Below, one piece after another: positions 35,140 through 47,921 of a stretch of 64,000 nucleotides of DNA. The stretch's first letter is position 1. Each line of letters starts with the position of its first letter. A program made the translations under genes and the position numbers. Under the pieces are notes generated by a model, which ran no database searches, had not been told where the DNA came from, and worked only from the letters and a program-made list of their open reading frames with translations. The stretch is from contig NC_090698.1 of NCBI RefSeq assembly GCF_040954835.1, positions 40,539,501-40,603,500 on the forward strand, written 5' to 3'. The stretch is from Lepisosteus oculatus (Eukaryota; Chordata; Actinopteri; Semionotiformes; Lepisosteidae).

Positions 35140-35358
35140 TTACAACACGGACAGGTAGCAGGTATAAACAAAAAAAACGACCAAGGCCTTCGCCAGTGAT
35201 ACGCAAAAGGGGAATTTTCTCCCCCTAAATGATTTCAGTCTGTATTCAGAAGCCGGCGAATTCAAGAGCTGAGAAATATACATCAGGCCCTGCTCGTCAC
35301 TGGTTTTAGTGTTAAACGAGATGGTTTTCTTGGGCATAGACGCTGCTGGAATCGTCAT
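35140..35358 (-). other. 72-codon upstream ORF in the hwa leader
   Basis: An ATG-initiated frame of 72 codons ends 57 nt before the hwa start codon. It begins MTIPAASMPKK and ends in a hydrophobic stretch. I recognise no family. It may be a regulatory uORF, an unannotated coding exon, or chance. A second, two-codon uORF (ATG CAA TGA) at 35087-35079 overlaps the hwa ATG itself. Confidence 0.3.
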
Positions 35359-36420
35359 TTTGGGTGTATAGTCAAGGGTCTAGTGTTGATTCTGGCATTT
35401 TGCTCGTGTACACTTCAACCAGTAGCATAAACTACTGCTTCTTCGTCGGCCGTGGTACGTTTTAATATTTAGTTTAACAGATGTTGATGATAACACTCGG
35501 TGTTAATTCAATTTGTGACTGGGAAGAACATTTTCGCCGTGCGTCCCACTTTGCATGTCTCGATGAACCGATTTAAAGCAGTATTGCTCATTTTTATTTT
35601 CATGCCAAGTGAAGCGACTAAATTATCACCCTAGGTATTTGAATTCAGGTACTATGAATTTACTGGCTGAAATGAGTAATTGTTAATTAAATTTTCCACA
35701 TAAAAGCAGTCCCCTTGCTACTGATTAAATAGTAATAATACATGGGAAGTTTTTACACGGTAGCCACACCGACTTGGATGTGATTGGACGCTGAACGTAA
35801 CTCAGTTAATTTACTACCACTTACTGAAAATGTCAAGCTTTTTTTAGTAGACATACTATTACTAGTACTATTACATGTTAAAAGAGAATACTGCTGATAT
35901 TTAATTATGTGTTTTAGAGCAATTAAAACATTTTTACTATTGTATTATAATAATTATATTATCAATAACACTTTTGGTATTGATGCAGTTTTTTTTATTT
36001 AAACATACTGAAATTATAACCTTTGTGACCATTTCCAAATTGTATGATCTTTCTTAAATGCTGTATGGAACATGGTGTCTATAGGATATACAAAGAATGA
36101 TACACAAGTGTTACAAAATTGATTTATTTTGTATTGGCTTCCAACACGTGCTTACAAACCAGTGTTGTAAAGGATTAACATTTCTGACTGCAAAAATTGA
36201 ATAAACTTAATATAAAATTATTATTATAACTGCTTATTATAACTAATTTTATTAGCTGTGCATGTCACATCCTGGGGAGTGAGTTGTTTCTTAACTTGAA
36301 TCAGATATTACATTAGTTTGTGAATGTACAGTTCCTGGCCTGACAGAGAAGGATGTCTGTGTGCCTCTGCTGTACTGCAATGGTGTCAGAGGTGAACAGT
36401 CCTTGGATGACAGTGCTGGT
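35359..36420. other. intergenic: upstream of hwa and akr1a1 3' region
   Basis: No gene beyond the akr1a1 3' UTR was recognised. The hwa promoter must lie in or near 35360-35900 because the next gene on the same strand ends at 36421. Confidence 0.5.
36123..36253 (-). terminator. candidate akr1a1 poly(A) signals
   Basis: tttatt on the + strand at 36248-36253 and 36123-36128 reads AATAAA on the gene's strand, about 170 and 295 nt after the akr1a1 stop codon. Confidence 0.45.
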
Positions 36421-39400
36421 TAATATGGCTCGTGGAAGGGGAAATGGGGGTGAGCTGCATCTCTCCATACTCGCTCGCCGTCTTTCTGTGAGCAGAGAAG
36501 TAGACAGTTACCTTTTCTTCACTTGTGTCAGAATTCTGAAGGACACATTTTTGGAATATGCTTGATACTATTCTGCCATCCATTACATAGTGATTTTTTT
36601 GAGTATCACTTAAGCAGGGGGTTGGTAATAAAGCGTGGTAGCAATTAACTTAAATGAGTTTTACTAGAGATCACCTTCTGTGGGTATAACAAGAATATCA
36701 CACATTTGAAAGTTACAGTGGGTGTAAAAAATGTAACTCCATTGTATTTTGCCACATTCCAATGTGTTACAGCCAGAAATGGGATATATTTATTTTCCCT
36801 TTTGATCCATACAACATCCTCTACAATATATTGTAAATGTGTTTTAAAGTTTGGAGCTAAAAAATAAACTAATTAAAAGAAAGAACCTTTCGCAAGTTGG
36901 AATCTACCTGTGTGCATTTAAAGTGGTTAACCATTCAGATCTGTCTTTGTAAGGTTAAATACACCTGTCTGTGTGAGTTCCCACCTTTGGACATTTTATA
37001 CAATCCAATGTGAAGACAAAGGAGCTTCTACAACAACTAAGGTACAGAGCTGTGGACAGACAAAAGTTAGGTGAGTGATATAATAAAATTTTAAAGGCTC
37101 AGAGTATCCCACAAAGCACTGTTAAATCAATTTTCAGGAAGTGGAGGACACATGAAACTATTCAGAATCTTCAATGACCAGGTCGTCCTCCAAAACTCAG
37201 CAGCTGGGCAAGGAGGACACTGGTCAGAGAAGCAGTTAAGAGGCAGAAAACAACCCTGAAAGACTGACAGTGTTCAATAAGACGGGAGAAACCGTGAGTG
37301 AGTTCAGAATAGTTCAGGTACTCCACACATCTGGGCTGTACAGTAGAGTAGTGTAACTAGTGGACTGATGCACAAACAACCTATCTCTTAATGTAAACAA
37401 AACAAAAGAGATAATCACTGATTTCGGGAGGGCCCACGCTGATCACTCCCCACTGTACATTAACAGCTCCCCTGTGGAGACAGTTAAAAGCACCAAGTTT
37501 CTTGGTGTACACATTACAGATGACCTCACTTGGTCCCTCAATACCACCTCCCTAGCCAAGAAAGCACAGCAGCATCTCATTCCTGCGGTGACTGAGGAGG
37601 GCAAACCTTCCCCCACCCATTCTTACCACTTTCTACAGAAGCACCATTGAGAGCACCTTGACCAGCTGCATCACCGTTTGGTTTGGGAATTGCAACACTT
37701 CAGACCGCAAGACCCTGCAACGAATTGTGGAAACAGCTGAAAATATCATTGGAGCCTCCCTCCCTTCCATTTATGTCACCTATCACAAACGCTGCTTACA
37801 CAGGGCCTCCAGTATAGTAGATGACCCCTCCCATAAACTCTTTGCCCTCCTACCATCTGAGAAAAGATCTCGCAGTCTACAGGCTAGCTCCACCAGACGC
37901 TGTAACAGCTCCTTCCCACAGGCTGTCAGGCTCCTCAACACCCTGGAATCTACAGTACTTGCACCCACCCCAATTCCAGAAATAGGGTTTAAATACCCCC
38001 AGTTTTGTGTATTTTGTATTGCATATTGGCTTGTAATTTGCACTATGCGTGTCCCGTCTACAATATCTATGTCGGTGTCTTGTCTGTCCCGTTTGTATTT
38101 GCACCATGGAGCAGGAGGAACGATATTTCCACTGTATACTTGGATATGGCTGGAATGACAAACATGAACTTGAACTTGAGTTGTGAAGAGGAAGCCACAT
38201 TTAATAATAATAATAATTGCTTACACAGCTGGACACCCACTCAAAGCGCTTTACAGATAATGGGGACTCCCCTCCACCGCCACCAATGTGCAGCATCCAC
38301 CTGGATGATGCAACGGCAGCCATAGTGCGCCAGAACGCTCACCACACATCAGCTATCAGTGGGGAGGAGAGCAAAGTAATGAAGCCAATTCATAGATGGG
38401 GATTATTAGGAGGCCATGATTGGTAAGGGCCAATTGGAAATTTGGCCAGGACACCTTTTCGAGATGCACCTTGGGATTTTTAATGACCATAGAGAGGATC
38501 TCGGTTTTACATCTCATCCGAAAGACGGCGCCTGTTTACAGTATAGTGTCCCCGTCGCTATACTGGGGCATTAGGACCCACATGGACCACAGGGTGAGCA
38601 CCCCCTGCTGGCCCCACTAACACCTCTTCCAGCAGCAACCTTAGTTTTTCCCAGGAGGTCTCCCATCCAGGTACTGACCAGGCTCACACCTGCTTAGCTT
38701 CAGTGGGTTGCCAGTTGTGAGTTGCAGGGTGATATGGCTGCTGGCCTGTTTGTATTTAAAAAAAGTTCAGATGAAGTCATGCCTTGAATATGTAAAAAGC
38801 TATGTAGTGGCCTCTAAAATGTTGTAAAAAAATGCTGTGATGAGACTGATTTTGTCTGATGAGACAAAAGTTATTTGTCCTTAATGCCAAGTGTTATGTC
38901 TAGCGAAAGAAAAGCACTGCTCATTACTCACAAAACACCATTCTTGTATTGAAGTATGGCATAATGTTGTGGCTTGTCTTCATTGACAGGGACTGGTAGG
39001 CTTGTCAAAATAGGAGGCAGAATGAAAGGAGCAAAATATAGGCAGAACCTGAACAGCGTGCAAAAGATCTGAAACTGGGATGGAGATTCATATTTCAACA
39101 GGACAATGATCCCAAAACACAAAACAAAAGCAACCTTTCAGTGGCTTAAAAGGAAGGTGGAAGTCCTTCAGTGGCCCAACCAAAGCCCAGATTTAAATCC
39201 CATAGAAAACCTGGGAACTGAACTGAAGATTGCTGTACACCACCTCTCTCCCAGTAACCTGCAGCAGCTGGGGCAACTTTACAACTCGTAAGATGTAAAA
39301 AGGTGGTTGCAAGATAATGGAAAGGACGTGCTGCAAAAGGGAAAGCAACTTAATATTAAATGTTTAAGGTCTCAGGAGTGAATTCTTGTCCAAGATGGAT

Positions 39401-42400
39401 TTTCAGTTTTTTGCAATGAAAATTATTATAAACCATCAAAATGTTAAATGTGTTTTATAAATCGTACAAAAAAACTCCTGTTTAAATGTGTTGCAATTTG
39501 AGGTTGTAAAACAGCAAAATGTGGTAGAGGTCCAAAGGGGGTCAACATTTTCTACACCCTCTGTATTCTAATAGTTACATGTCACCTGTGTTTCGTTCCT
39601 TTGGGAAGCTTTCTTAGGACAGAAAAATCATTGGGAAGTCTCAATCTCTTTAATAATGTAAAGAGTAGCGCTAATGTCTGTTCACAAGATTGATTCCTTG
39701 GAATGGCAGGAACACAACATAGAGTAGTATGAAATTTGCTTAATGTGGATTTAAGCAATACTAACATGGAGAACTACGTAATTACTTTGACAGTAATGCA
39801 TCATTATTCAAAAGAAGGACTCACCACTTTTTATACTTACCTCTATAGTGGGAATTATCAGTCTTTCATTTCGGTTAAAGCATTCAATCTGCTTCATGTC
39901 ATCATTCGACAGTGTAAAGTCAAATACCTTTTTACAGTGAATAAGACAGACAACATTAAAAACTATCACAGTTGAACTCCAAGCACTAAAATACAATATT
40001 ATTTTGTTTAATCCTTGGTGTTTGGCATCACTGCAAGTTATGCTACTGCAAAGGCTGATTACAAATTACAAAACTGGCCTTAATGAGCAGAGTAAATATG
40101 TAGAAGAATATAAGTAGCAAGAAATCAAAGTAGGATGTTTATAATACAATGATCAAATGTTTTCTTTTTATGGGTATTTTATTTTTAATAGAGAAACTGT
40201 ACAGTATCCTTATGAAGTGGAGTTCAGTAGAGCCCCCTGGTGGTAAAGGCGGGTGTGAGCATCTCACCTGAATGTTCTGCTGAATCCTAGAAGGTGTAGT
40301 GCTCTTGGGGATGCAGGCTACTCCTCTCTGCACCTGCCACCTTCAGAAGAACAAGCAGGTCCTATCTGAAACTTGTCTGATTAGTTGAGGATCCTATTTT
40401 TGCAACATATTATGTTGCATATTCATAAAACAATGAGAAGATTTCCCATTTAGCTTCATTATAAATACAGTCTAATATTAGAAAGAACTATATATTTTCT
40501 TACTTCCTGTTGCAAGCAGTTATAGGCAGTTAATACCCACTGTAAGCGTTTCTCAGGAGCAGAGTAAAATGTTCAATATGTGGTCTTTGCTGCTAGAGTG
40601 CTTACCTTAAGATCACCTGTGCAGGTGTTTTACCATATCTGCCTGCGATGGCCAAGATTTGGGGGTCATCTAGCAGCTGGGGCTCTCCAGGAGAGGTCCA
40701 GGGCCGATCAGGAGACCCTAGGGGACTGTAAGCCGTCAGTGCTATCCCATGATCGTGGCAGTACTTCAACAGCTCCTTCTGAATGAGGTAGGGATGGCAC
40801 TCAACCTGCAGAGGTGATTGACCTGGGTCAATGTATTGCCAGCACTCTAATCTGTGGTACTCTGGCAGTAGGAGAATGATTTTTACCAACTGTTAGCTGG
40901 CCTCTAGATGGGGAAAGTATATTGTATTATGTTTGGGGTGGAGGTTAACAGAGGTTAATTTAATAGTTAAATAGTCCTAACATCAGCATGAGCACAAGCG
41001 ATTTGTAAATGTTAAATAATAAAAGATCCCAAATCCTTAGGGAATACCAAGTGAGGTCACAAACCTTTTCTCATTTTTTAGGAAGAACCTGGTGGAGAAT
41101 AGATATGCGATAACTTATGAAACTACAAGTGGTCAAGGAAAAAACTAACATATATTTAAAGACTACAGATAAAGTGGGTTCAAGATTCCCTAAACATTGC
41201 ATCCAATCATGAGTACTTGCTAACATTCACAATCCATAATCTGCCCATTAGTAGGCAAATCTTTATGTGGCAAGGATGACTTGTTTCCATAAAGTCCCTT
41301 CAGGCCCAACACCTGCTGCGTTATTTGTTGACAAACCAAAATCAAACCTTAAAGTGGTTTTTACATCTCTCCTTCCCCTTTTATCATGCTTTCATTTACT
41401 AACTGTAATTTAAGTGCCGTGATGGTTACAATGTGGTTGGCCGCTCAGCTCTGGATAATCCCAGTTGTATAAATTGAGAGTTCCTTATCAAACCAAATTA
41501 CCTTGAGCTGTGAGGACCCATCTAGGCACTGACCAGGCTCACACCTGCTGAGCTTCAGTGGGCTGCCAGTTGTGAGTTCCAGGTTAATATAGCTGCTGGC
41601 ACTGGATTATACAGGTAATGTAATTCATTGTCTTATCACAGAACTGCGCTGATTCTTGTTTGTGAATGAGAATTCTACTAAATGTCATTTTGTAATAGTA
41701 ATAATCTACCTTCATCAGCGCATTTAAAGTCTGTCAATAGATTTACAGGTAAGTTTGATAAAAATATGTTCTTCTAAATGCATTTCAATCTGTGTCTTCA
41801 TTGTTTATAAATCAACATTAAATAGTTGTAGTAAATCTAGTCATTTTTGAAAGTTTTCTGTATATGTATGAAAGAAACGTTTTGTTACCTGATTAACCAC
41901 AGGCTTGTATTTACAAATGCTAAGGATGTCATCAATTTGCTTGGCATTAAAGTTGGATAGTCCAATGGCCTTGACAAGACCTTGGTCCAGCAGTCCTTCC
42001 ATCGCCTTCCAGGTGTCCCTATAGTGAGTGTCGCCATGTCGCATTGTTCCATCATCATTCCTGGGCATCAACACTTCCCCCCTCCTGTACGAGAACACAG
42101 CTCTTTTGAGAAGACTGAGCAGTGGTTTGACAGGCCCTGAATAGCAGCTCTGTCTACTTAATATGAACACCTGGTCTTGAACCATGACTTTTCCGTGTCT
42201 GTGAAACTTGTCCTGAAGGCTTGGCATAAAGAATGGACTTTTTCTGCCAGGTGAGGGGGGGTGCTACGCCATTATCTAGGCAGAGCTTCAACAGCTGCTT
42301 CTGAACCTGGTAGGGATGGCACTCAATCTAGAGTGACCTGGTTTACTATATTGCCACCACACTCATCTGTGTTGCTCAGCAATAGGAAAAGGACATTTGT

Positions 42401-45400
42401 AAATTCTTAGCATGTGATTCCCTGTAGACAGTGGTTGGACCTTTTGTTTTTAAAGATTGGGTTGTGGGTTATCCATTAACACAGGGCAAATAGCAATCAA
42501 ATATTATCCTGTCTTGACACCAGTTTGGGCAGAAATGAATTATACAAGTTTATGAAAGGTTCTGGGTAGTCAGGGAATAGATACCAGGTGAAGCCCTGTG
42601 GAACTTCATGCAGTTCCCCACTTACTCAAAGGCCATGGGCCAGTGTATGAGATACAAGTCCAGGTACTGGAGACTGAGTTCTGCCAGCGTCTTCCTGCAG
42701 GATGACTCCACGTCTTCAGGGTGATGCTTTGTGTTCCACAGCTTAGAAGTCACAAACACTTCCTCCCGTTTAATTTGCTTGAGAGAAAACAAGGTTAGGG
42801 CAGAAGAATGTGAATTAACTTTCTATTTTGCATCTAATCTTTTTTCATATGATCTGTATTAAGGTGAAGGAATGTGAGAATCAAGTTGATTGAATTTTTT
42901 AGCAGTGTATCACTTGAAAATTGAAAGTTGAAAATACACAATGATCGAAATACAGTCCTGCTTTGTCAGGCATCCAGATTTGGCAAGCTTTTTCTGTTTA
43001 TGAAATCATTTAATTAAAAAATGTGTCCTTCGAAAGTACCGATAAAGCAAAGTCAAACCTGTCATTTTTGCATTACAGACAAACAATCGGTATTTGAGAT
43101 CATAAGACCAATAGGAATGATAAGTGCAACATATGTTTTATTTTTTATGTAATTTAATGGAAATATTTCAGTCCTGTTACAACAAAAACATACTTTGCAT
43201 TTAACCCAATATTTTCAAGTGACCTTAAGTATTGGGGTAGATTCACATTAAATGCCAATTTAAGTCAATATTTGGTTGCATATCCATTTGAGAAATGAGG
43301 AATAATTGTATGATGTATGCCATTTAAGCAATGAGCACATTAAGCTCTTTGTATAATCCTTGATGATGCATTGCCAAGCAATGTTTTCTCTTCAGCATAT
43401 AAAAAATCATGCACATTTCAGTTTAAATCTAGAGACTGACAAGCCATTCTGAGATTTTCTCCTTGTTTAGATGTGCTTTGAGTCATTGCCATACTGCATG
43501 ACGAAGCACTGCCCAATAAGTATGGAAGCATTTTCTCCTGCATAAACAGACTAAATGTTTCTGTAAACTTCAGAATTTATTGTGCAGCTGCTGTCACTTG
43601 TTACATTGTCAATATAGAAGAGTGAGACCGTACCACAGATTAGTCAGTGTTGTTTGGAGCTTCTGGAGTTTCTTTCTATCTCCACACATTGACATTACAA
43701 TCACTTTAGTAAACTTAATCATGGCCTCGTCTGTCCATACAATTTGATCCAGAACTCTTCTGACTGATCTTCAGAGCAAACTAATCTGGCTTTTATATTC
43801 TTGATACTGAAGAGAGGTTTCCATTTTGAGAGATTGTATAATTCAGCTCTCTCATTCTTCCACGTTTGTGGTTTTTGATACTTACACACAAACTGGAGAT
43901 TGTTGGTGATTTCACTGATGTTGTTCAGGGTTTTTCTTGACAGCTCTGATCATTGTTCTGTCATCACCTACTGTACTATTGTTTGTTTTGACCCATCTGT
44001 TTTTAGATGATTGGTAATTATATCTGCCTTATTCTTCCTCAGTATATTCTAAATTGTTGATTCTTGTACAGTATGCCTAGTTCCTGTATTATGGTCCCTA
44101 TCGAGGTTTTCTTGATTTTGAATCATCTGGTTTTCTTTACCAGACATTTCTTTTGGGTTTCACTCTGACGTTCAACAACAAATACTGACCTCAAACTGAG
44201 ACAGGTTGATTGGATGTTTACAGCTCTTTTCAGTGTGCCTAATTACCCAATAACATATACCTGATTGACATCTGTCAGCCAGATTTTTGTAATAATTTTT
44301 CTCCTTTAAAATAAACAGGTTCAACAGTATCAGTTTATTTCAACCAAGAAGATAGGACTGAATAGACAGTATGAAATAATAATGAGTAGTTTTAATTATC
44401 CGTTATATTTTTTGATGACAAGTGATAATTAGACTTAACTTTCCCAGTACTTCTAGAGGGCATTGCTTATTATCCCCCGACTTCCTTCAAGACATGACTG
44501 GATGAGATCCTTAGATCAATAAGCTACCATTTACCAATTTACAAATGGGACACATGATGAAAATGGCCTCCTTTCATTTGTAACCTTTTTGTGTTCTTAG
44601 AATATTACTTTATTTTAATTTCTCAGACAGAGGTTATGAAATTGCAGTGTCTAACTTTGAAATTCCTCGGTTAAGCTGTTAAAAAGAAACTTGACATACC
44701 TTGCCTGTTCCCACTCTTTCCAATAAGGCCTCTCCTACTTCCCGTTCATTACCATAGGCTGCAGCACAGTCAAAGTGCCTGTAGCCACAGTCCAGGGCAC
44801 ATAGCACAGCTTGCTTAACCTGGTCAGAAATACACTTATTAAAAACATAAACCAGCACACTAAGATTCTTAGTGGGCAGCAGGTCTACCTCAGGAGTCCC
44901 CTTTTAATGATTTATTACAAATGAATTTAATAATTCATTTGTAATAAACTGTCAAAGTTGTTGACGGCATTTTGGCTAACCATGTACTGTATATGCCCTC
45001 ACTTGTTGCCTTGTGTGTGTTCATTTGCAATGTTACCCTTTTAATCATGGCTGAAAACCTTTCTAGTGCTACATATTAGTATACGTTCCATGTTGTGTAC
45101 TTTTTTTAAATGCCTGTGTCTTAAAGTTTTATTCTTAAAGTAAGGTAGTGACACCTTTTTGTAAGAAAATATCAGTGAGTAGAAAAGTAAAGCAGAACAG
45201 CAGGACTACGAACTCATAGGGGATTATTGCCTTTAATTAGCAGGTGTGTGCTAATCATCGAGAGAGGTTGAGAAAGAGAGTAGCTTTCTCTAACATTCTG
45301 TGTGGTAAAAAAACAAGAAGAAGACTACTTCCCTGATAAATCAGATAAGAACAGGGAAGGTTAAACAACAGTCCCAGTGTTAATCACTGGTAGGATGGAA

Positions 45401-47921
45401 TATTACAGTACTTTTCAATATATCCTAATAATAATATTGAAATAGTGTGAATTTGTATTATTAGAGTAATAATGTGTATCATTACATTAGTTATAATGAT
45501 AATGAGAGCAAAAGTACCATGAAAGAGTGCGAATGGTTCCAAACTAAACATACAATAAGCCAAGTGTTTTGTTTCACAGGGAGTACCTGGAGTAGTTTTT
45601 ATTTTTTCTTGCAGATTTGTTTAGGTTTGATAAATGCTTGATTGAATACATAGATGGAAAAGCACCGAGGCAAGGAAAGAGCTTTTTCTATGTGGGTGAG
45701 ATACTGGTTTAACAAATCAATTAAGAAATATATATAAGGGTAAAGAAAGCACTTGATAAAATAATTAAAAAACAGGATCCAGTTAAAGGAGTAAAATGAA
45801 TTGCAAAAGTGTAAATAATATTAGAAAGGTAAAGACACATCGAAAGGAATATTAAAATGGTGGCTAAAATCAATAATAACATTATTTCTGTGTCACAACA
45901 ACAAAATTAATTGTAACAATAAAGTAAAATGTATCTGGCACAGTAATGGGAAAGATCTACACAATGAAAGGGAAATGGCTGGTATGCTAAAAGACTATTT
46001 CAATCTGCCTCAGCCAACAGAAGGACAACGTTTTTTATAGTATAAACAATGAAGAGGCAGAAGTCTATGGAGAATTGAAGTTGTCAAGGTTAATAAATCT
46101 CCAGGGCCTGTTGGTATCCTACTTATTGTACTTAAGGAACCAAGATGTTATTCATAAGCCGCTGACACAACTCTTCTAACAGTTGCTCAACAACCTTGAC
46201 AAAGTCAACCCGGTGGATGTCTTCAGAATAAACAGTAATCAATTAACTGCTAATTGCCAAATGAGTTAGATTTATAAAATTCCACATAGGTGGAGGTCAC
46301 TGAATTTGTTTTAATCAAATGTATTTGGCATTTCTGAAAAGGCTCGTTTGTTTCTCAGTGCAGCATAACAGCAGCAGTTATCTGAAGTGTTGCATTTTCC
46401 TCAATTTTGGGCAAGTTTTTTCATTTTCCTTCCTAATTTTTGATTCTATTATCTTCCCTCTTAATATTGTCCCATATCTATTTGTTTCCACTCTATTTTG
46501 AGTAAATATATGCAATGATTTTTAAGGTTACTAAACAGTTACTGTATAATACTTTATTTTGATAATAGATTTAGAATAGATTCTTTCTATCAGCAGTAAC
46601 ACATACAGTATTGTGGACATGTCTGAGGTCTGAAAAAAATAATTTAAAATTAAGTTGTTTTAAAATAACTGCTTGTAGCATATGTTTTGGTATAAAAAAA
46701 TTGTATTTGTCCTGCAAGGAAGAAAAATAGAATATCCAGAAGGTGTTTTGCAGAGACAATATCTTTTTTTAGCTTTCAACAAAATGCTTTCTTTCAAAAT
46801 TTTCTTCAGAATAACCAGATCTCATATCTTTGTGAGCATTCCATTACGACTGAGGAAAATCAACACTTAGTACATTTTTTTCATCTTGCACTATGATGAG
46901 GAGAATTTGGATAGAATCTTGTTGACCCAAAGTTTAATTTCTTTCAAATTTGTTATGTAATGAATAATAATTTATCATCTGTTTGAAAATAAAACCAGAA
47001 TCGGTTACAGACATGTCTGGTAATGCCACCTGAAGAATAGGATATGCTCTTGAATAGTTGCCAGACTTCACAGATTTACTCCATTTCGGTTATAACACTG
47101 CTTACTTTATTTACTTTACATCAACAAACAACAATTAATAAATAAAGAAGATTAATAAAATGTTTCCAATGTGTGCTCTGAATGTAGAATGTTAGAGGTA
47201 TACTTTCTGTATTTGTCTACAGAGCCAGGTGTCATTTAATCCTAGAACATGGATATCCATAGGTACTTGTATACTTCTTACAGCCTTTGCTAGTAAAAAT
47301 GTAGGAAAATTCCCTAGCTCATCTGACATACCAATTGACCCCCATATTTTTAGCTACTTTCTTCACAGATAGTAAATATTGCTTTTGTTTTTGTTTTCTC
47401 AGTGTGGTAGAATGAAGGCATGAAGAATTTCCTAATTGAATTCATTGAACATGCTCAATGTTTCATATTTTGTATAAAGGCGACTATGAAAATCAAATTC
47501 TTTGGTGGTGGGCATGGTAAAGATATCTACTCATTTAGCCTGCGTTATAGAGTACTCTGATTTTCTATATGTCTGTTTTATTGCAATAAAAATAAAGGGA
47601 ATTTTTAAAATCTTTAATGCGGGTCAGCGTTATCTTGCAGTGTACATTTTATGTTATTTTAATTGTTTCTGCTCTGTATTCAGCTGATATTGTCTGTGTC
47701 AGTGGGCTGCCATCCTCTGCCCTTTGGTTGGAACTGGTCATGGGTGACCTGTGATTTATCAGACATATTTTAATTTTTAATTTGAAATCTTAGCTCAAGC
47801 TTGCCATGGCCACTTCTCATCACAGTTGAACACTGACCAGTCCAGGGGCACTCTTCCAGGTCCCAAGTCCTATGAGCGGCATCTTGTGCCCAATGGAGAG
47901 GGTCAGGTAGGGACAGCTCAT
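36421..47921 (-). CDS. akr1a1: akr1a1: aldo-keto reductase family 1 A1 / aldehyde reductase (complete, eight coding exons)
   Basis: This cytosolic NADPH-dependent enzyme reduces aldehydes such as glucuronate to alcohols. Exons, 5' to 3' on the - strand: 47921-47838, 44819-44700, 42777-42626, 42084-41889, 40805-40606, 40340-40268, 39927-39841 and 36486-36421. They total 978 nt, or 325 residues, the length of human AKR1A1, with every phase consistent. The start reads MSCPYLTL then [14 protein letters not shown]. The catalytic tetrad is D45, Y50, K80 and H113, and the (S)NFN substrate/cofactor block is in exon 4. The [10 protein letters not shown] cofactor-binding block is in exon 6. The last exon ([14 protein letters not shown]) is separated by a 3.35-kb intron filled by a transposon composite and would be missed without family knowledge. 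akr1a1a versus akr1a1b paralogy cannot be decided here. The human orthologue lies on chromosome 1, away from VCP. Confidence 0.95.
37365..38180 (+). mobile_element. non-LTR retrotransposon (L2/Rex-like LINE) 3' fragment
   Basis: Two adjoining frames encode the C-terminal end of a LINE reverse-transcriptase [18 protein letters not shown] and [12 protein letters not shown] in the first, then [20 protein letters not shown] and [13 protein letters not shown] (37658 onward). It is 5'-truncated and frameshifted, and ends in the 'gacaaacatgaacttgaact' tail. It is inserted into the Tc1-like element. Confidence 0.75.
38201..38750 (-). repeat. 5S-rRNA-derived SINE, reverse orientation
   Basis: The right end (about 38645-38745) is the reverse complement of a 5S rRNA gene (blocks ggtctcccatccaggtactg and ctgcttagcttc). 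The left end is the 'aataataataattgcttaca' tail. The 'agtgtccccgtc' and 'gtgagcaccccctgctggcc' central blocks recur in the copies at 51976 and 57493. It sits next to the LINE inside the Tc1-like element. Confidence 0.8.
41515..41605 (-). repeat. 5S-derived SINE head fragment in an akr1a1 intron
   Basis: Only the 5S-related head survives: 'ccatctaggcactgaccagg', 'cacacctgctgagcttcagt' and a 'atagctgctggc' end, collinear with 38650-38745. Confidence 0.7.
42255..42400 (-). pseudogene. decayed partial duplicate of akr1a1 exon 5
   Basis: On the - strand this segment resembles the 5' half of akr1a1 exon 5 (40805 downward) plus about 60 bp of its upstream intron. It reads [16 protein letters not shown] after an AG, against [16 protein letters not shown] in the true exon, and then loses similarity before the TAYSPLG block. 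It lies between exons 3 and 4, out of order, so it cannot be a constitutive exon. It is probably a relic of a local duplication. Confidence 0.65.
43130..44345 (-). mobile_element. degenerate Tc1/mariner-type transposon in akr1a1 intron 2
   Basis: Ordered blocks such as 'ttggttgcatatcc', 'gagtcattgccatactgcat', 'cctcgtctgtccatacaatt', 'gatccagaactcttctga' and 'caaactaatctggc' match the reverse complement of a common fish Tc1-type transposase. There is no intact frame, so this is an old copy. Boundaries are approximate. Confidence 0.6.
44820..47837 (-). other. akr1a1 intron 1, no recognised feature
   Basis: This is AT-rich intron sequence. Short open frames at 46319-46501, 46571-46759 and 46682-46870 lack coding character. 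No repeat was recognised. Confidence 0.5.

Larger units (their letters stand above)
36716..39563 (+). mobile_element. Tc1-like transposon interrupted by a LINE fragment and a 5S-derived SINE
   Basis: Imperfect terminal inverted repeats (CAGTGGGTGTAAAAAATG at left, the complement CAGAGGGTGTAGAAAATG at right) are flanked by TA dinucleotides at 36714-36715 and 39564-39565, the Tc1/mariner signature. Transposase remnants include a 'caaagcactgttaaatcaat' N-terminal region and, near 39090-39240, the 'caggacaatgatccc' and 'ccagatttaaatcc' C-terminal catalytic blocks, broken by frameshifts. The body is split by insertions at about 37365-38750. The whole composite lies in the last akr1a1 intron. Confidence 0.8.
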
